Shown in pieces: positions 1 through 12,176 of a stretch of 64,000 nt of DNA. The stretch comes from Isoetes taiwanensis. Its lineage: Eukaryota; Streptophyta; Lycopodiopsida; Isoetales; Isoetaceae. The first letter of the stretch is position 1. Each line of letters opens with the position of its first letter. The notes beneath the pieces are model-generated. The model did no database searches and was not told where the DNA came from. It worked only from the letters and a program-made list of their open reading frames with translations. Both the position numbers and the translations under genes were made by a program. The DNA lies in contig JAJEKV010000024.1 in assembly GCA_021234155.1 (NCBI GenBank), positions 11,630,913-11,694,912 of the forward strand, read 5' to 3'.

Positions 1-408
1 CCTTGAGTTTGATTTCAATTTATTTTGAGTTTGATGTCCAACTTGAGCCAAAAAAAGGTGTACATTTTTGAAATATTGACTACTTGGACCTTGCATGCTT
101 ACTTTTGAATTCAAACTTCTTCCAATGGAATCTTTGACAATGTAAATGGCACACTTTTCCAAGTGGAACAAGGCTAAGACTTTGCACGGCTAGCCCACTA
201 AAGGGGAGGGGCCAGACCACAAAAATGTTCCCGAGGCAACCTTCCTTGGTGGCGCTCTTCCAAGAGGTCGTATGCTAATGCCAACCATCAATCCAAGAGA
301 ACCTATCAAACCACGAAGTGTCCTATGGGCGATTGTGTAGAAACATGCAAAGGTGGCTCAAACATGCAAAGGTGGCTCCAACATGCCATCTAGCCTCCTG
401 CATGCCAA
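1..408. other. No gene seen
   Basis: I see no coding or structured feature in the first about 340 bases. From about 345 there is a short, reversed version of the CCTTGGCATG-type minisatellite that is fully developed at 1860-2235 (for example GGTGGCTCCAACATGCC), which leads into the fold-back arm at 409. Confidence 0.6.
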
Positions 409-1212
409 GGCTACTTTGGCGCTTCTTGGAAAAGGGGTAGTCTTCTGCCCACAAAACTTGGTCTCCAGGGTAATGTCAACGTTTTGAGTCCATTGGCAGA
501 GTCAGTTCACAGTTCCGAAGTGGGAAAGTTGCCCGTCTGTGGCCAAGGTTCTTTGGGAGAGGACCTTTGGGGCGAACTGCCTCCGAAAGGTTTTAAAGGT
601 CCATGTTTCGGAGGCCAAAACGTGGTCGTTTTCTTGGATAGCTAGGTGCACCTTTGCTAAACACACATGCGGAGCCATGGCAATTGAAATAACAGAGTTT
701 GGATCTATTGGCCATCCCGAATAATCCCAAACAATTTTGCTACTGCAAAAGGCACTCTTGACTTCTAATTGCCACACTGGGAGGAGGATAACTTCAAACC
801 CCATTCCATCAGTTCCTATTGCTTCACATTTTCAACTGCAGCTTCTCAACCATGTCCCAAGTGCAACCGACTAAAACTTGACCTCCATAACGCAAACCTT
901 TCAATAACCTAGCAACACACAGGGTTTACATTTCGGAGGCCGTATCCTAGTCAAATTCGACCAGGATCTTGCACAATGTCATCACGTAGAGGGAGGGTGT
1001 TGATGCCAGAAGACGGACCCTTAAAACCTTCCGGAAGCAGTTCGCCCCAAAAGTCCTCTCCTGAAGGCCCCTGGCCACGGACGAGCAACTCTCCCACTCC
1101 AAAACTGTGAACTGACTCTGCTAATAGACTCAAAATGTCGACTTTACCTTGGAGACCACGTTTCGTGGGCAGAAGACCACCCCTTCTCCAAGAAGCACCA
1201 AAGTAGCTCATG
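409..1212. repeat. Fold-back repeat, arms of about 200 bp
   Basis: The segment 409-605 is repeated in inverted orientation at about 1010-1212, separated by about 400 bases. Both arms carry the same ordered landmarks: CTACTTTGG, TCTTCTGCCCAC, GAGTCAGTTCACAGTT and TTTGGGGCGAACTGC. The arms have drifted by substitutions and small indels, so this is an old fold-back. Weak open frames cross it on both strands (such as 502-804 and 951-1232 minus), but they only reflect the symmetry. It may be the ends of a deleted inverted-repeat transposon. Confidence 0.75.
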
Positions 1213-1859
1213 TCCAACACGTTCGTAGTCAATTGGCCTAGGAGGTGGCTGCGGAATACCGCTATGTAGAGGGTTCGTGTTTCTTTCGTTGCCTAAAATG
1301 ACCATGTAACTTGGTCCCTAGGGTAAATTTGTCATTCCGGACGATGTGGCGAAGTCGAATCTCCATTCCAGAGCCTTTGTACTGCTCAAACGACAAAACA
1401 CTTGGTTTTCTCTTTTCCAACCCGCGGGGATGCTTAAATAATTTGATAAGTTCTCCCTGGACGGATCTTGGATTTTTTTGAGCCTTCTTTCGGCGTTACT
1501 TGAATGATGATTCAATGGTCGATAGGAAAATTGAGCTCCCGAAAAGGGGGATTGGCATTTGCCCTCCAAGAGGAGCGATATAGGAAGGCTGCCCCAGCCA
1601 ACCTTTACGAGGTGCATCTCCTTGAAGGGTCCGGCCTCTCCCCTCTGGTGAGAAAGGCTGGCAAAAGTTAAGCCCGGTTCGATTTGGGGAAGGGTGTCAG
1701 CGCTTTAAGTTCTTCAAGATCCCTCTATTCTATCCCTTGCCAAACTCCTCTACAAAAATTTCAAAGGTTATCATATTTCTTGCATAAAGTCCTAGTCATC
1801 ATATCCATGTCACCATCATCTAGCCATGTCACCTAAAATTTGCCAACATCATCCAATGA

Positions 1860-2235
1860 AAAGACCAAAGATGGAGCCACCTTGGCATGTTTGAGCTACC
1901 TTGGCATGTTGGAGCCTAAGTGGCATGTTGGAGCCTGCATGGCATGTCTGAGCCACCTTGGCATGTTTGAGCCTAGGTGGCATGTTGGAGCCACCTTGGC
2001 ATGCAGGAGGCTAGATGGCATGTTGGAGCCACCTTGGCATGCTTGAGCCACCTTGGCATGTTGGAGCCTAGGTGGCATGTTTGAGCCACCTTGGCATATT
2101 CGAGCCTAGGTGTTGGAGCCACCTTGGCATGTTTGAGCCACCTTGGCATGTTGGAGCCTAAATGGCATGTTGGAGCCGCGTGGTATGTTTGAGCCACCTT
2201 GGCATGTTGGAGCCCAGATGGCATGTTGAAAGGTA
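1860..2235. repeat. Minisatellite, about 20-bp unit
   Basis: A degenerate tandem array with units like GAGCCACCTTGGCATGTTG alternating with GAGCCTAGGTGGCATGTTG. The two unit forms are partly reverse complements of each other (CCACCTTGGCATG versus CATGCCACCTAGG), so single strands can fold on themselves. Several open frames cross the array on both strands, but they are repeat artefacts rich in Met, His, Leu and Cys. Confidence 0.85.
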
Positions 2236-3902
2236 TACTTCCTCTCTCTCTCTCTTTGCTACTTTAGAGAGAGAATATGGTTTTGGGACTTTAGAAATGG
2301 CTAAATTGAATGGAATTTTAGCAAATTTTCATATGCCATGGATAAATAGTGTTCCTTTGACTAGGAAAAATAGTCTTGCTAACTTTGGTCTTGAAACTGG
2401 TGGATGAAAGGGGAGAAAATGATGTATAAGAGATGATGTTTTTGGGTGGAATGATGGTAGTAAAGCCTTGGGAAATAGCAAATCATGCCTTAAGAAGTAA
2501 CATCATGGCAAAAGCTTGAATCATGCAAAGTACCCCCTGTTATTGTGCTATATATTGAATTTCGAGTAGTCTTCCAATTAACTTTTGGGTCTTCAACCTT
2601 TGACTTCAAGTGTTCAAGATGCTTAGGTGATCAAATGTCCTTCAAGAAATGCCTATATGATGCCAAACTATCCATTTTTTGTTCTTCATATCAACTTCTA
2701 CAAGTTGCGATGGATGTCTTCAATTTTCACGCTCTACAAGCTCACACAACACATGTATGAAGTCAAATGCTAGTGAAGTGTGTCAAACATATATAACTCT
2801 TGTATGCTGCCATTTTGTGGCAGTAATGGCATGTGGACAACTTGATCATACATAAATTATTAGAAAACCTTAAAAAACCACACCTCAAAAAAACACTACC
2901 TTAAAAAACAACACCTGAAAAAAAAACATCCCTTCAAAAAACCATACCGCCTGAGAAAACAACACATCCTTAAAAAAGAGACTACACCTCCTCTAGAAAC
3001 CACCCATTCTTTAAAAAAAAAAACTACGTATCCTTAAGAAAAACTACAGCATATCCTTGGAAAACCACACCCCCATATAACTACGTGTAGGTTTTTTTCA
3101 AATCTTCAAAAAGACAACGCGTATTTTGTTTTTACTGTTGTTTTCAGCCGTGGACCAAATGTTGGGGTTGTGGTGTGAGCAGCACACCCATCAGACCACA
3201 TGACATGGTATTTGATGTGGCCAAAACCTTTTTACATCATCCAAGTATGGTGTTTCTTGAGTGCAGCAGTGCAGCCTGAACAAAGAAAGCATCATGCTTC
3301 ATAACATCGGAAACATACAAATGAACAGTTTTTTTCAGCTCGTCATTGACTGTCATCATGGATATGTGCACCAAAATAGTTATCTGGTCATTACATCTCA
3401 TATAATTCACTCTGCAAGGGAAAAAATAGCATGTATAGGTAAAACATAAATTAAAACTATTTACGAATTCAAAGATGTTGCGGACATTGCATTAGTTCTA
3501 TGGTAGTCAGGCCATGATTTGATATATATTCAACTACTATAACATAACATCGTACATATTATATACATGATATGTATAAATATGTAGAAAATATACTGAA
3601 ACGCATTCCAGATGTATATACAAAACTCAATATGTAACCAGGTCACACACAGTGTCACTGTATCACAGATGTATGAGTAAAAGCATGTTGTGGTGTATCA
3701 AAAACACTCATTTTGACGCCATATTTTGGCACCTTCTTTGTGGTAGAATCGGGTGGTGCATATCGAAGCGGAGATTGCGGGCATGCGAATTAATGAGCGT
3801 TGGTTATTTTGAATTTTATGCCACGTCATTGTCCCTCATTTCGAATTAAGAAATAATCACCTCTTCTTCTGTTTTTTGCCGCTTCTTGCCGATTGAACCC
3901 TA
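2236..3902. other. Gene-free stretch with A-rich degenerate repeat
   Basis: No gene is supported here. At about 2865-3075 there is a degenerate A-rich tandem repeat of units like CCACACCTTAAAAAA. At about 3700-3720 the motif ACGCCATATTTTGG resembles ACGCCACATTTTGG near 18643, in direct orientation. The two sites bracket genes A and C, but I could not establish them as transposon ends. Confidence 0.5.
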
Positions 3903-4827
3903 ATGCAGTCAGAATTGAATGCCACTGGTTATACGATGAAATCTCTCCTCAAACAAGAGATTGTGCCCAATGAAGATCTAAAGAAGCTTTGGGGTGATAG
4001 AGTTCCAAATAAATCTGGCTACAGGTATTTTCTCCCAAATGTTTGTTCAAACTGAAAACTTAAGGCATATGTTTTCTTGTACAGGTTGAAGAATCTGAGC
4101 AATGAACAATATAAAGAGTTCATGCAAATTTACAAAAGAATTACAGGGAAGCCACATACATGGGGTGGAATGGCTCCTAGAACCTGGGCAGTGGCTTATT
4201 ATCTGCATATAAAGGGGGAGGCTGTTAATTGAAAGAGCTTCTCGGATTATTATAGAACTCCCGATGAGAAAGCAGAGGCTAGTTCTTCTAGACCCAAGAG
4301 AAAGCATAGGCAAATCCAACCTGACCAGGAAGAAAATAGTAAAAGTGATAGGGATGATGAAGATGATAGGGAAAAAGCCAAATCAGGTTCCTCTAGACCA
4401 CACATTCAATATGAACTCACAATCAAAACAAAAAAGCAGAGCAATGTTCTGAGACCAAAACATGCCATTGCAGGTATGTTCAATTATTAGTTGTGTTACA
4501 ACAGAAAAAAATCTCAAGCCTGACCTAGATTGTTTCTATCAACACAGAAAAGGTAACCTCAAATCCACTTCAAGAATCAGGTATGTCCACTACCATTTTG
4601 CATCATGTTGGCTGTATTGTCATGTTGTGTCTCTATGATACCATCTGTGGGGCATTTCGTGCAATGGATGCCAGAATGATAGATGAGGTGTGTGTGGTCT
4701 GGTGAGTGGTGAGTTGTTGGCATGTTGTTTGTGGTGTAGTGATGAGAATAATGCTAGCATTTGTGGTACGGTGTGTCTCCGTCGTGGTGGAGTGGGACGT
4801 TGTGCTACCAATTGTGCTAATAGTGTT

Positions 4828-5195
4828 GCTATCCACCATGTCCCACACCACACCCCACCATCTCCCACCACTACACTCTACTATCTCCCACCACCACACT
4901 CCACCATGCCCACACCACACCCCTCCACCACACTCCACCACCACCACACTCCACCATGTCCCACACCACACTCCACCACCATCACAGCACCACACTCCAC
5001 CACCACCACACACCCCACCACCACCACACCACCACCACCACACTCCACCACCACCACCACCACACTCCACCACCCTGCACAATGTCCCACCACTCCTTGC
5101 TACCACCACAGCGTGTTGTGTGGTGTGTACTGTGTTGTGTGGTGTGTGGTGTGTGGTGTGTGGTGTGTGGTGTGTGGTGTGTGGTGTGGTCTTCC
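4828..5195. repeat. CACCAC/TGTGG minisatellite in intron of gene A
   Basis: The block is CACCACAC-rich on the plus strand up to about 5090, then switches to GTGTGGTGTG. It lies within the 783-bp intron 4474-5256. Between the two halves is a non-simple core, CCTGCACAATGTCC followed by CTCCTTGCTACCACCACA, which recurs in the minisatellite at 15.5 kb. The long Thr/Pro/His or Val/Gly/Trp open frames over this block on both strands are not genes. Confidence 0.9.
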
Positions 5196-7257
5196 ATCAG
5201 TTACGTGGCTTACTATGTTAGGAGGTTGACATATATGTAGTATTTTGTTTTGCAGACTATGGCAGACTTGTGAAGGAATGGTTGGCTGCAACATCAGCTA
5301 GGTTTGATAGATGCAAGCAATGATTGCAAGCAAACGAGGATAGGAAAAATGATATCAAAAGAAAGATTGAGTTGATGGAGCATAAAGCATCAGAAATTAA
5401 AGCTGATTTGCATAGATGGCAATCAATCATCACAGAAAATCCGAAAGCAGCAGAGGGTGTTCGGGTTGTAAGCGAACTAAAGGATGAAGAGCTAAATGGT
5501 ACAGTGTTGCCTGGGATGAATCAATTAAATAAGGAACTACCAGAAACTGAAATTGAGCTAAAGGCATGTGAAGCCTTACTGCTGGAGCTGCAACCTCGAA
5601 TGCAAAGATTTGAGATTTTTTCTGAGCGTAGTGATCATGACACTCCTTTAGATCCTGCACTTCCAATACTTCCTGAGGCAGAAGAAGAGGGTGATGAAGG
5701 TTGTCCATTTTGTGGACGGTGTCTGAAATGGGAGGGTAAAATGTTGCCAGTTGTGATAGCAGAATGCAGTCACCAGTATCACATTCCATGTCTATCACAC
5801 TGAGGTAAATATTATCATCTTTAACCCTCGTCTGCAGACTCTATTGATTTTGAATTTGTTTCACAGACACTCTAGAACCTGTTGTAGCCCTAGTTGTGCC
5901 CACATTATGTCTGAGACATGGCTTTTGGCTTTTGGTGTTCGAGTGGTACCACAAAAATCAATAGACACAAGTAAGTGCCTTAACTTCACAGGTCTACTGA
6001 CTTAGTGTTTGCAGAATTGCAGAAATTTGAGACCAAGGATATCCAACAGTTATCCACGCCTCGATCAGTTATGAGACTGCAAGATACCTCCCGGGTGCAC
6101 TTAGAATTCACCCCATTTGATACTTCAAAGTCAATCTCAGCTGCTGCAGCGTGGATAATCCAAAACGAAATTTGGATAGTGAACTGAATGCAGTCGTATC
6201 AAGTAAGTACTAATGCCACATACATGATTTATTTTTTTGTATTTTTCTTTGGTCTTCCTCATTTCAATTATGTTACAGAGATAAATGCTACTACAACTGG
6301 AAGCTATCACGAAGAGATTCCTAGTGCATCTATTTTTGGGGGGGAAATTAATTCCCTTGAGATTCATTCTGCACGGGATCCTTCACCAGACAAAAGTTTT
6401 GCTGCTGAACATGAGCCAAATGCGGATGCAGGTGATGAAGTTGACAAAGAAACCCCGGATCCTGGACAAGATGCAGCCTGCTCATCAAATACAACTTCAA
6501 CCAAGAAAAACCAAGAGGTTAACTGAAATTCTCCTTGTTCTGGATTTTAATGGGGTTTTAGGCAAGTTTTATGACTTGAAAGAGAGGATCCCTGCATCAG
6601 CCGAGCCAGAAGTGACCCTCCAGAAAATGAACCTTCAAAAGGCAGCAGTTTCCAGGCCTGGATTACAGGAGTTCTTAGAATGGTGTTTCTCAAAATTTGA
6701 GATTGCATTGTGATCCAGCATGGCTAAGAGTAATGTTGACTTGTTGATGAGAAAGTTGTTGCAGGAATATAAGGGCAGATTTCTTTTTATTTGGAATCAG
6801 GATGACTGCACCAACACAAAATTAAAAGTGGTTAATAAGCCAATTTTCCTTAAGGATCTGTCCAAAGTGTACCAGAAATACTGGAAATACCAAGTGAAAA
6901 ACACATTGTTGATAGATGACAGTAGATATAAGGGTTCTGCCAACCAGCCGAACACAATGATATGTCCAAATAGTTTTGCTCCCGACAGGTTGGATTCCAA
7001 TTTCCTTTTGGAGCAACTCAAACCATGGCTGGAAGGACTTCTGGCTGCAGAAAGTGTGCCTGCTTATGTGAAGGAACATCAAATGTGGAACATGTGGGAT
7101 TCTGAAGAGTCGCGCAACTGCATGAAAATGCTCGACAAGTATTTTCATAAATGAATCTTGTAAAACTCTTTGAAAGTCAATATAAGTAAAAAAAATTCTA
7201 TGATATGTGTTGTAACTTTTCAATTTAAAATATTTGAATGGATTGTGAGTAAATGTT

Positions 7258-10200
7258 CATTAGGGCGGATTTGGGGTCTCAAAATGGCCTCCTATCAGCC
7301 ATTCCACGTCATATTCCGCTCCTTTTTCCCCATGCCACCTAGGATACCAAAATCTCATCATTACAGATTTACTTGGAATATTCTCCCGGAATAAGGGGGA
7401 TTGTGCATTCATGGCGCCATATGTATTTAATTCTGTTGGTTGTCAGACAGCCTGATGCAACATGTGGCGCTTCTAAAAAGCCACTTGCATTATAGCATAC
7501 CACGAACTCATGGCCGGTGCCTCTTGGTTTGTCGGATACCAAGCGTCGCGTCACCGATTCTTCTTGCGCTATTTTCATTTAGAGGCCATGGCCATACAAA
7601 GCTTCCGCCTTCCACATTTCAAAATTTGAATGTGTAGGTTGAAGCTTTGTATCGAACTTTCATTTCGAGGCGCCAAGCCACAAGCTTTATAGGTGGTTCA
7701 CATGGAGAAGTTTAGGCCCTCCGCACGAAGTTACGGCGAGTCGATCGATTAAAAAATCAGCGGCCGCATCAGCTATGCAAGTTGGATCTTGCAAGGGCTG
7801 ATTTTCCAAAACGGGGCTGAATTTTTGCCTCGACCCAAGTTCAAGAGGTTTAAAGCCGGCCAGTCATTCATGTGAACCCAGCATTAACCGGGATCTTTAC
7901 TTCATCCCAATACAGGCCTTTCCGCCCCTACAATTTGAAATTTGAATTTGCTTAATGTATAAAAGCATGGATTGTAGGAGAATGGACTTTTCGATTTCCA
8001 TATGCTTGTTGCAAATTTCAAAAACGAGGTTAGTAATGACGTTCGGCTCACCGCAAGGCCGAATTGTCTTTGGGGCATACAAATTGTACACCTTCATTTT
8101 CAAGCCCCGTCGCGATCCACGCAAAGATGGAAGCTCAAATGATGTGTGGATAAGGATCCAACTGACTCACGAATATGCTCCAGTCTTCAATCGCAAAAAA
8201 GGAGGTCTAAAAAATAAGAACTTAGACCTCGACGTGTTGTGTCAGGCTCAAAAAGTGTTGACATCTGGGCGGATTGAGAGAGGATGAAGGCATTCGGAAT
8301 CGAATACAGTTCCTTGAGATGAGCTGCTTCCGATAAGGAAGGGGAAATGTCCGTGAAGATGCTAATAAATGACATTATACTTTGCAATGTGAAGGGTTTA
8401 TACATTCTTGAAGTACAAAGGTTATGGTGTTTGTGTTTAGATACCGCTAATACAAGAAGTCTTTGACTACCTTTAACAATAGATTCCTTTAAAACTCTAT
8501 TGCTATTTAAATTATAGCAAAAATGAGTCTTGAAACTCTTTAAGTAGCAGAAGAACTCTTTGACTAGTTATCCATTTGATGACCATTTTTTAAGAAAATA
8601 TGATATGTGACATTCTTATATGCAAACATTCATAAAATTTATGAACATTGAAGGTCAAAGCCATCCTTGTTTAAAGAGGATCATATGATGCTGAAATCTT
8701 CATGCTTGTAAGTAATTACATATAAGAAATTACCGGTGTGATCCTTATGCGTAAAAAAAGTAAATAGAAACACAAATATTCAACTTACAACTTAGCGTAA
8801 ACAAATAGTATTTTAATAAACCAACACTTTATATACTAACACTTTACACTTTAAATAAGATATTTCTTTCTTTCCTTTTACTTGAAAGCTATTTTTTTTT
8901 TCAAGATGGATCACACCAAGCGAATAATACATATGCAAAAAAAGGGACACACTAAATTCGCATGGTGTGATCCACTTTCTTATTTGTTGTCAAATTAAAA
9001 TTAAACACAAGTACTCATTCCTATTTGTATCTAAAATGCTTTACCACTCTTAAGTACATAAGTCATTATCCCTTTTCAAAGAGCATATTATTTTTCAAGA
9101 AGGATCACACCAAGCCGAATAGTACATATGCAACAAAAATGGAACACACTAAATTAAGCATCGTGTGATCCACTTTCTTATTTGTTGTCAAATTAAAATT
9201 AAACACAAGTACCCCTTCTCATTTAATGCTTTACCACCCCAAGTGCATAAAGTTATTAGTCCTTTTCAAAGAGCATATCTTTTTTTAAGAAGGATCACAT
9301 CAAGCATCCTATTTGCATCTAAAATACTTTACCAACTCTAGTAGTACATAAAGTTATTAGCCCTTTTCAAAAAGCAAACACTTTATCAATAAATGAGCAC
9401 GTCACATATCCACACTTAACTTCAAATAAGACACATATATATTTCTTTTATTAAAAGATAATCAAAGTAATTTTACTATAGGAAGTCATGTTTTTCCAAA
9501 AAGATCACACCAAGCGAATTTTGTATAAGCTAAAAGGTTGGAATATACTAAATTCGCATGGTGTGATCCACTTTCTTGTTTGTTGTCAATAGATAATAAC
9601 ACCAAGTCCCTCATCAATAGTCTCCCATTTGCATATAAAATATGTATCATTCCAAGTTATATTATGTTTTATGAACTAAACTTTTTCAAAGAGGGTCTCA
9701 AAGCAAAATACAAACACATAATCAATAAGCCAACACTTTACCAACAACCAAAGCTTTATTAAATAAGATTTTTATGTTATTTGTTTCCATATGTGACACT
9801 TTGAGTTAACTGATCCAAAGGCTCATGAAAGCGACATTTTATACAATATGTCTTTGGAGCTTTTGTGTCGTGGCATTAGTAAACACCTCTAATGGAGCAA
9901 ATATTTTGTAACTCATTTTTTCACTAACCCTGGATGCACGTCTTATCAAACATTTCTTCATTGCAAGGACACCATTCTCATAATGCTTGCACAATTCGCT
10001 TAAACGAGGTCATGGGACAACTTTGAAGCTCGGCTCCCACAATTTTACAACGTAAAACTAGATGCCCATTGCCCTGAATGTATATCTTGGAAAAGCATGT
10101 CTCTTATGTCCATATGTTAGACAACAACGATGCCAGTAATGCTTTTCCCTAGTCCCAAATCCCCACATCGATAAATATAGCCCAAAGAAAAAATATTTGA

Positions 10201-11210
10201 TTCAGGTGAGTGAATATAAATCAAGAAGAGGGAAGAAAAAAGAAGCAAGGATCACATGATGCGAAATCTCACTACACATTTACAAAGTGCATATGCATTT
10301 TCGCATGGTGTGATCCATGTATTATTGAGGGTGCAAATTTGCAAATATCCTCCTCTTCAAACCCTTTCCCCCCCTCCCCTCCCTTCCCTTTTTTTTTTGC
10401 AATATACTATCCATAGCATTTATTTTGAACCCTATAGTTCTACCTATTCATTGCGTATGAATGTCGCTCGTGATGTAACTCCATAGTCATCCTTCGTTAA
10501 GGATAGCATTCTCACCCACAAGCCTATGGATAGATATCCTTCCACCGTCATGCCTTTATTGTTTTGTAAGTGATGAACTGCGAAAAAATGTAGGAGTACT
10601 AGGAGCAATGATGGATGCAATTAGAGATCTGGTCGGTCGTTGAATTGTAAGAATGAATGGCGTGGGAGCAATACGATGAATGGGAAGAGCTGAAAAGTAG
10701 GAAAACTTCAGAATGAAAATTTGGGTAGTAAAAACATGGCATGTAACGTGCGTTTGCTTGTCCGCGACATCGTCTCGCCCGTTGTTGCTTAACTCTATGC
10801 TCGCCAAGAAAAAACACGGACACTATGGAGACTTGGATTCCAAATGAAGAGCCGGCGGAGAGGATGCACGAAGGCGCTAATGTGAACAATGGAAATCTTG
10901 GTGCCAAAATTTGAAAAGGTGGTTGGTGCATGTGGGCATGTGCACAATAGGCGGGAAAAGTAGCCATTATTTTGGTCCGCGATACGATTTTCGAAAAATG
11001 CGGGCCATTAATGTGGTTGCAATGAATGCACAAACATGTCCTATGAAATTTCGCCATGTGGATGCCAAGTAAGCCTGCTCCTCTTTCTACTTGCCAACTA
11101 ATACTGACTTTGGAAAAAAATGCGCAAACATCATTGGTCGCGAGAAACATGACGTGGAATTCTGGCATCCAAGGTAAGGGCCATTTTGAGACCCCAAATC
11201 CGCCCTAATG
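7258..11210. mobile_element. TIR transposon, 32-bp perfect termini
   Basis: A perfect 32-bp inverted repeat starts CATTAGGGCGGATTTGGGG at 7258-7289 and closes at 11179-11210. The similarity resumes a little further in (ATTCCACGTCAT on both sides), so the ends are long and imperfect. No identical flanking target duplication is clear; a TA or a palindromic TTA/TAA site is possible. The element is inserted in a non-coding stretch of gene A between the HAD-like and Ulp1 exons. I recognise no transposase in it, so it is probably non-autonomous. Its interior holds palindromic GGATCACACC repeats (8900-10320). Confidence 0.85.
8903..9765. repeat. Tandem array of about 200-bp units with internal palindrome
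   Basis: Units begin near 8905, 9104, 9291 and 9502. Each opens with GGATCACACCAAGCGAAT. About 50 bases later comes the near reverse complement ATTCGCATGGTGTGATCC, then CACTTTCTTRTTTGTTGTCAA. The third unit has lost its second half. A further pair lies at 10249 (GGATCACATGATGCGAAAT) and 10297 (TTCGCATGGTGTGATCC). The paired arms suggest a small MITE-like hairpin amplified in tandem inside the larger TIR element. Some AT-rich open frames cross it (for example 9538-9762) and are not supported as genes. Confidence 0.85.
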
Positions 11211-12176
11211 CTCGTATTTATTTAGAACTAGAGATGATCGAGCTTCGGCAGTCCCTGTCTATCTAAAGCCACATACACATTTGGAAGTGGTGCTGAGTGG
11301 AACTGAAACTGTCGTGATTAGCTCCACCGACATCAAAATTTTGGAAGCTGATACGCAGTGGTTCAATGATCAATTGATCCTCCTCTTCTCAAGGTGATAC
11401 TTTAATCTGGATTGTGCCATCATATGCATATGTTTGCATATACATGGAATACTACTTGATGCTCCAAGGAATGAGCCATCCCTTTCATTTCTTTGACCTT
11501 TTTTTTTCACTCGACATTGTCCAAGGACACAAATAGTTACAAAACAATAAGGAAACATGTGAATCTGGATAAGTGCCAGTACATGTTTGTGCCAGCTTGT
11601 GATGGACATCACTGGACCTGTTTTCTGATTGTAAGCCGCGCGTGTCTCGCACAGAGATATAACCAGGGATATATCACTTTGATAGCTCGGGCTTGCATGG
11701 CAGAAGCAGACATATTGAGAGATTAGTGCTTGCTCATTGCATTTTGCTGTTGTAGCACAATGACAACAAACTTTGAATGCAGATTCCTGGAATTGCTTGG
11801 ACACAATAATTTCAGCTTTACAACCTCAGATGTTGTGAAAATTTCCAGAACGCCTCTTCAAACTGATGGTCATTCATGTGGCCCTGCCGTATGTTCGTTT
11901 ATGCACAAATTTGTGAGGGGGTACTTGAAAGAAGTGAATATATTGTTGCCTGATCTAGTAAGTCAACTCAAATGCAGCAGACAAACCAAACTCTATTATT
12001 GACAAAGTGTAGTTAACTGCAGGTTGTGGACATTTCAGACCAGGATCTAGTTGATGTTAGAGTGTTCATGCTTGAAATCTAAAGATTAGAAGCAACAAAA
12101 GCTGGAACTAAGAGAAACATATGTATTGGGAAGTATGTAGGTGCATGAGTCACCTCATACTTTAAAATCACTATAT

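Larger units (their letters stand above)
3903..12082 (+). pseudogene. Gene A: RING-like / FCP1-HAD-like / Ulp1-protease transposon gene (decayed)
   Basis: Decayed multi-exon gene. Readable exons: 3903-4024, 4085-4473, 5257-5804, 5867-5970, about 6015-6202, about 6280-7154, 11226-11393, 11537-11630, about 11645-11710, about 11752-11959, and a last exon ending with TAA at 12080-12082. Splice phases fit for the first three and for 11393/11537. Domains in order: an N-terminal region (GKPHTWGGMAPRTW); a coiled coil (5320-5600); a RING-like finger (CPFC...CSHQYHIPCL, continued after an intron as RTCCSPSC); a HAD/FCP1-like domain (LLVLDFNGVLG, RPGLQEFLEWC, NTLLIDDSRYK); and a C-terminal Ulp1 (C48) protease with all triad elements visible: His in DGHHW, Asp in HFDSSGL, and Gln/Cys in QTDGHSCGP. 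Predicted roles (ubiquitin ligation, protein dephosphorylation, SUMO/ubiquitin-like cleavage) rest on family knowledge only. In-frame TGA codons interrupt it at about 4229, 5321, 6186 and 6711, plus frameshifts near 5801 and 6520. A 4-kb transposon sits between the HAD and Ulp1 parts. It could instead be two adjacent genes split near 7152. Confidence 0.65.

Noticed and set aside
1860-2235. Possible CRISPR-like array
   Set aside because: The repeats are contiguous and degenerate, without unique spacers, and the DNA is eukaryotic nuclear.
4620-5300. Long open frames on both strands (up to 179 aa) rich in Thr, Pro, His or Val, Gly, Trp
   Set aside because: They are translations of the CACCAC/TGTGG array in all frames, inside a gene A intron.
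6711-6719. Programmed recoding (TGA as Trp or selenocysteine) in gene A
   Set aside because: Several other frameshifts and stops accompany it, and C-to-T decay explains all of them more simply.
8903-9765. Possible CRISPR-like or satellite centromeric array
   Set aside because: Only about four units, with internal hairpins and transposon context; better explained as amplified MITE-like units.
10556-11168. Minus-strand open frames of 83 and 189 aa in the TIR element
   Set aside because: The composition does not match any transposase and no motif was recognised; not supported as genes.
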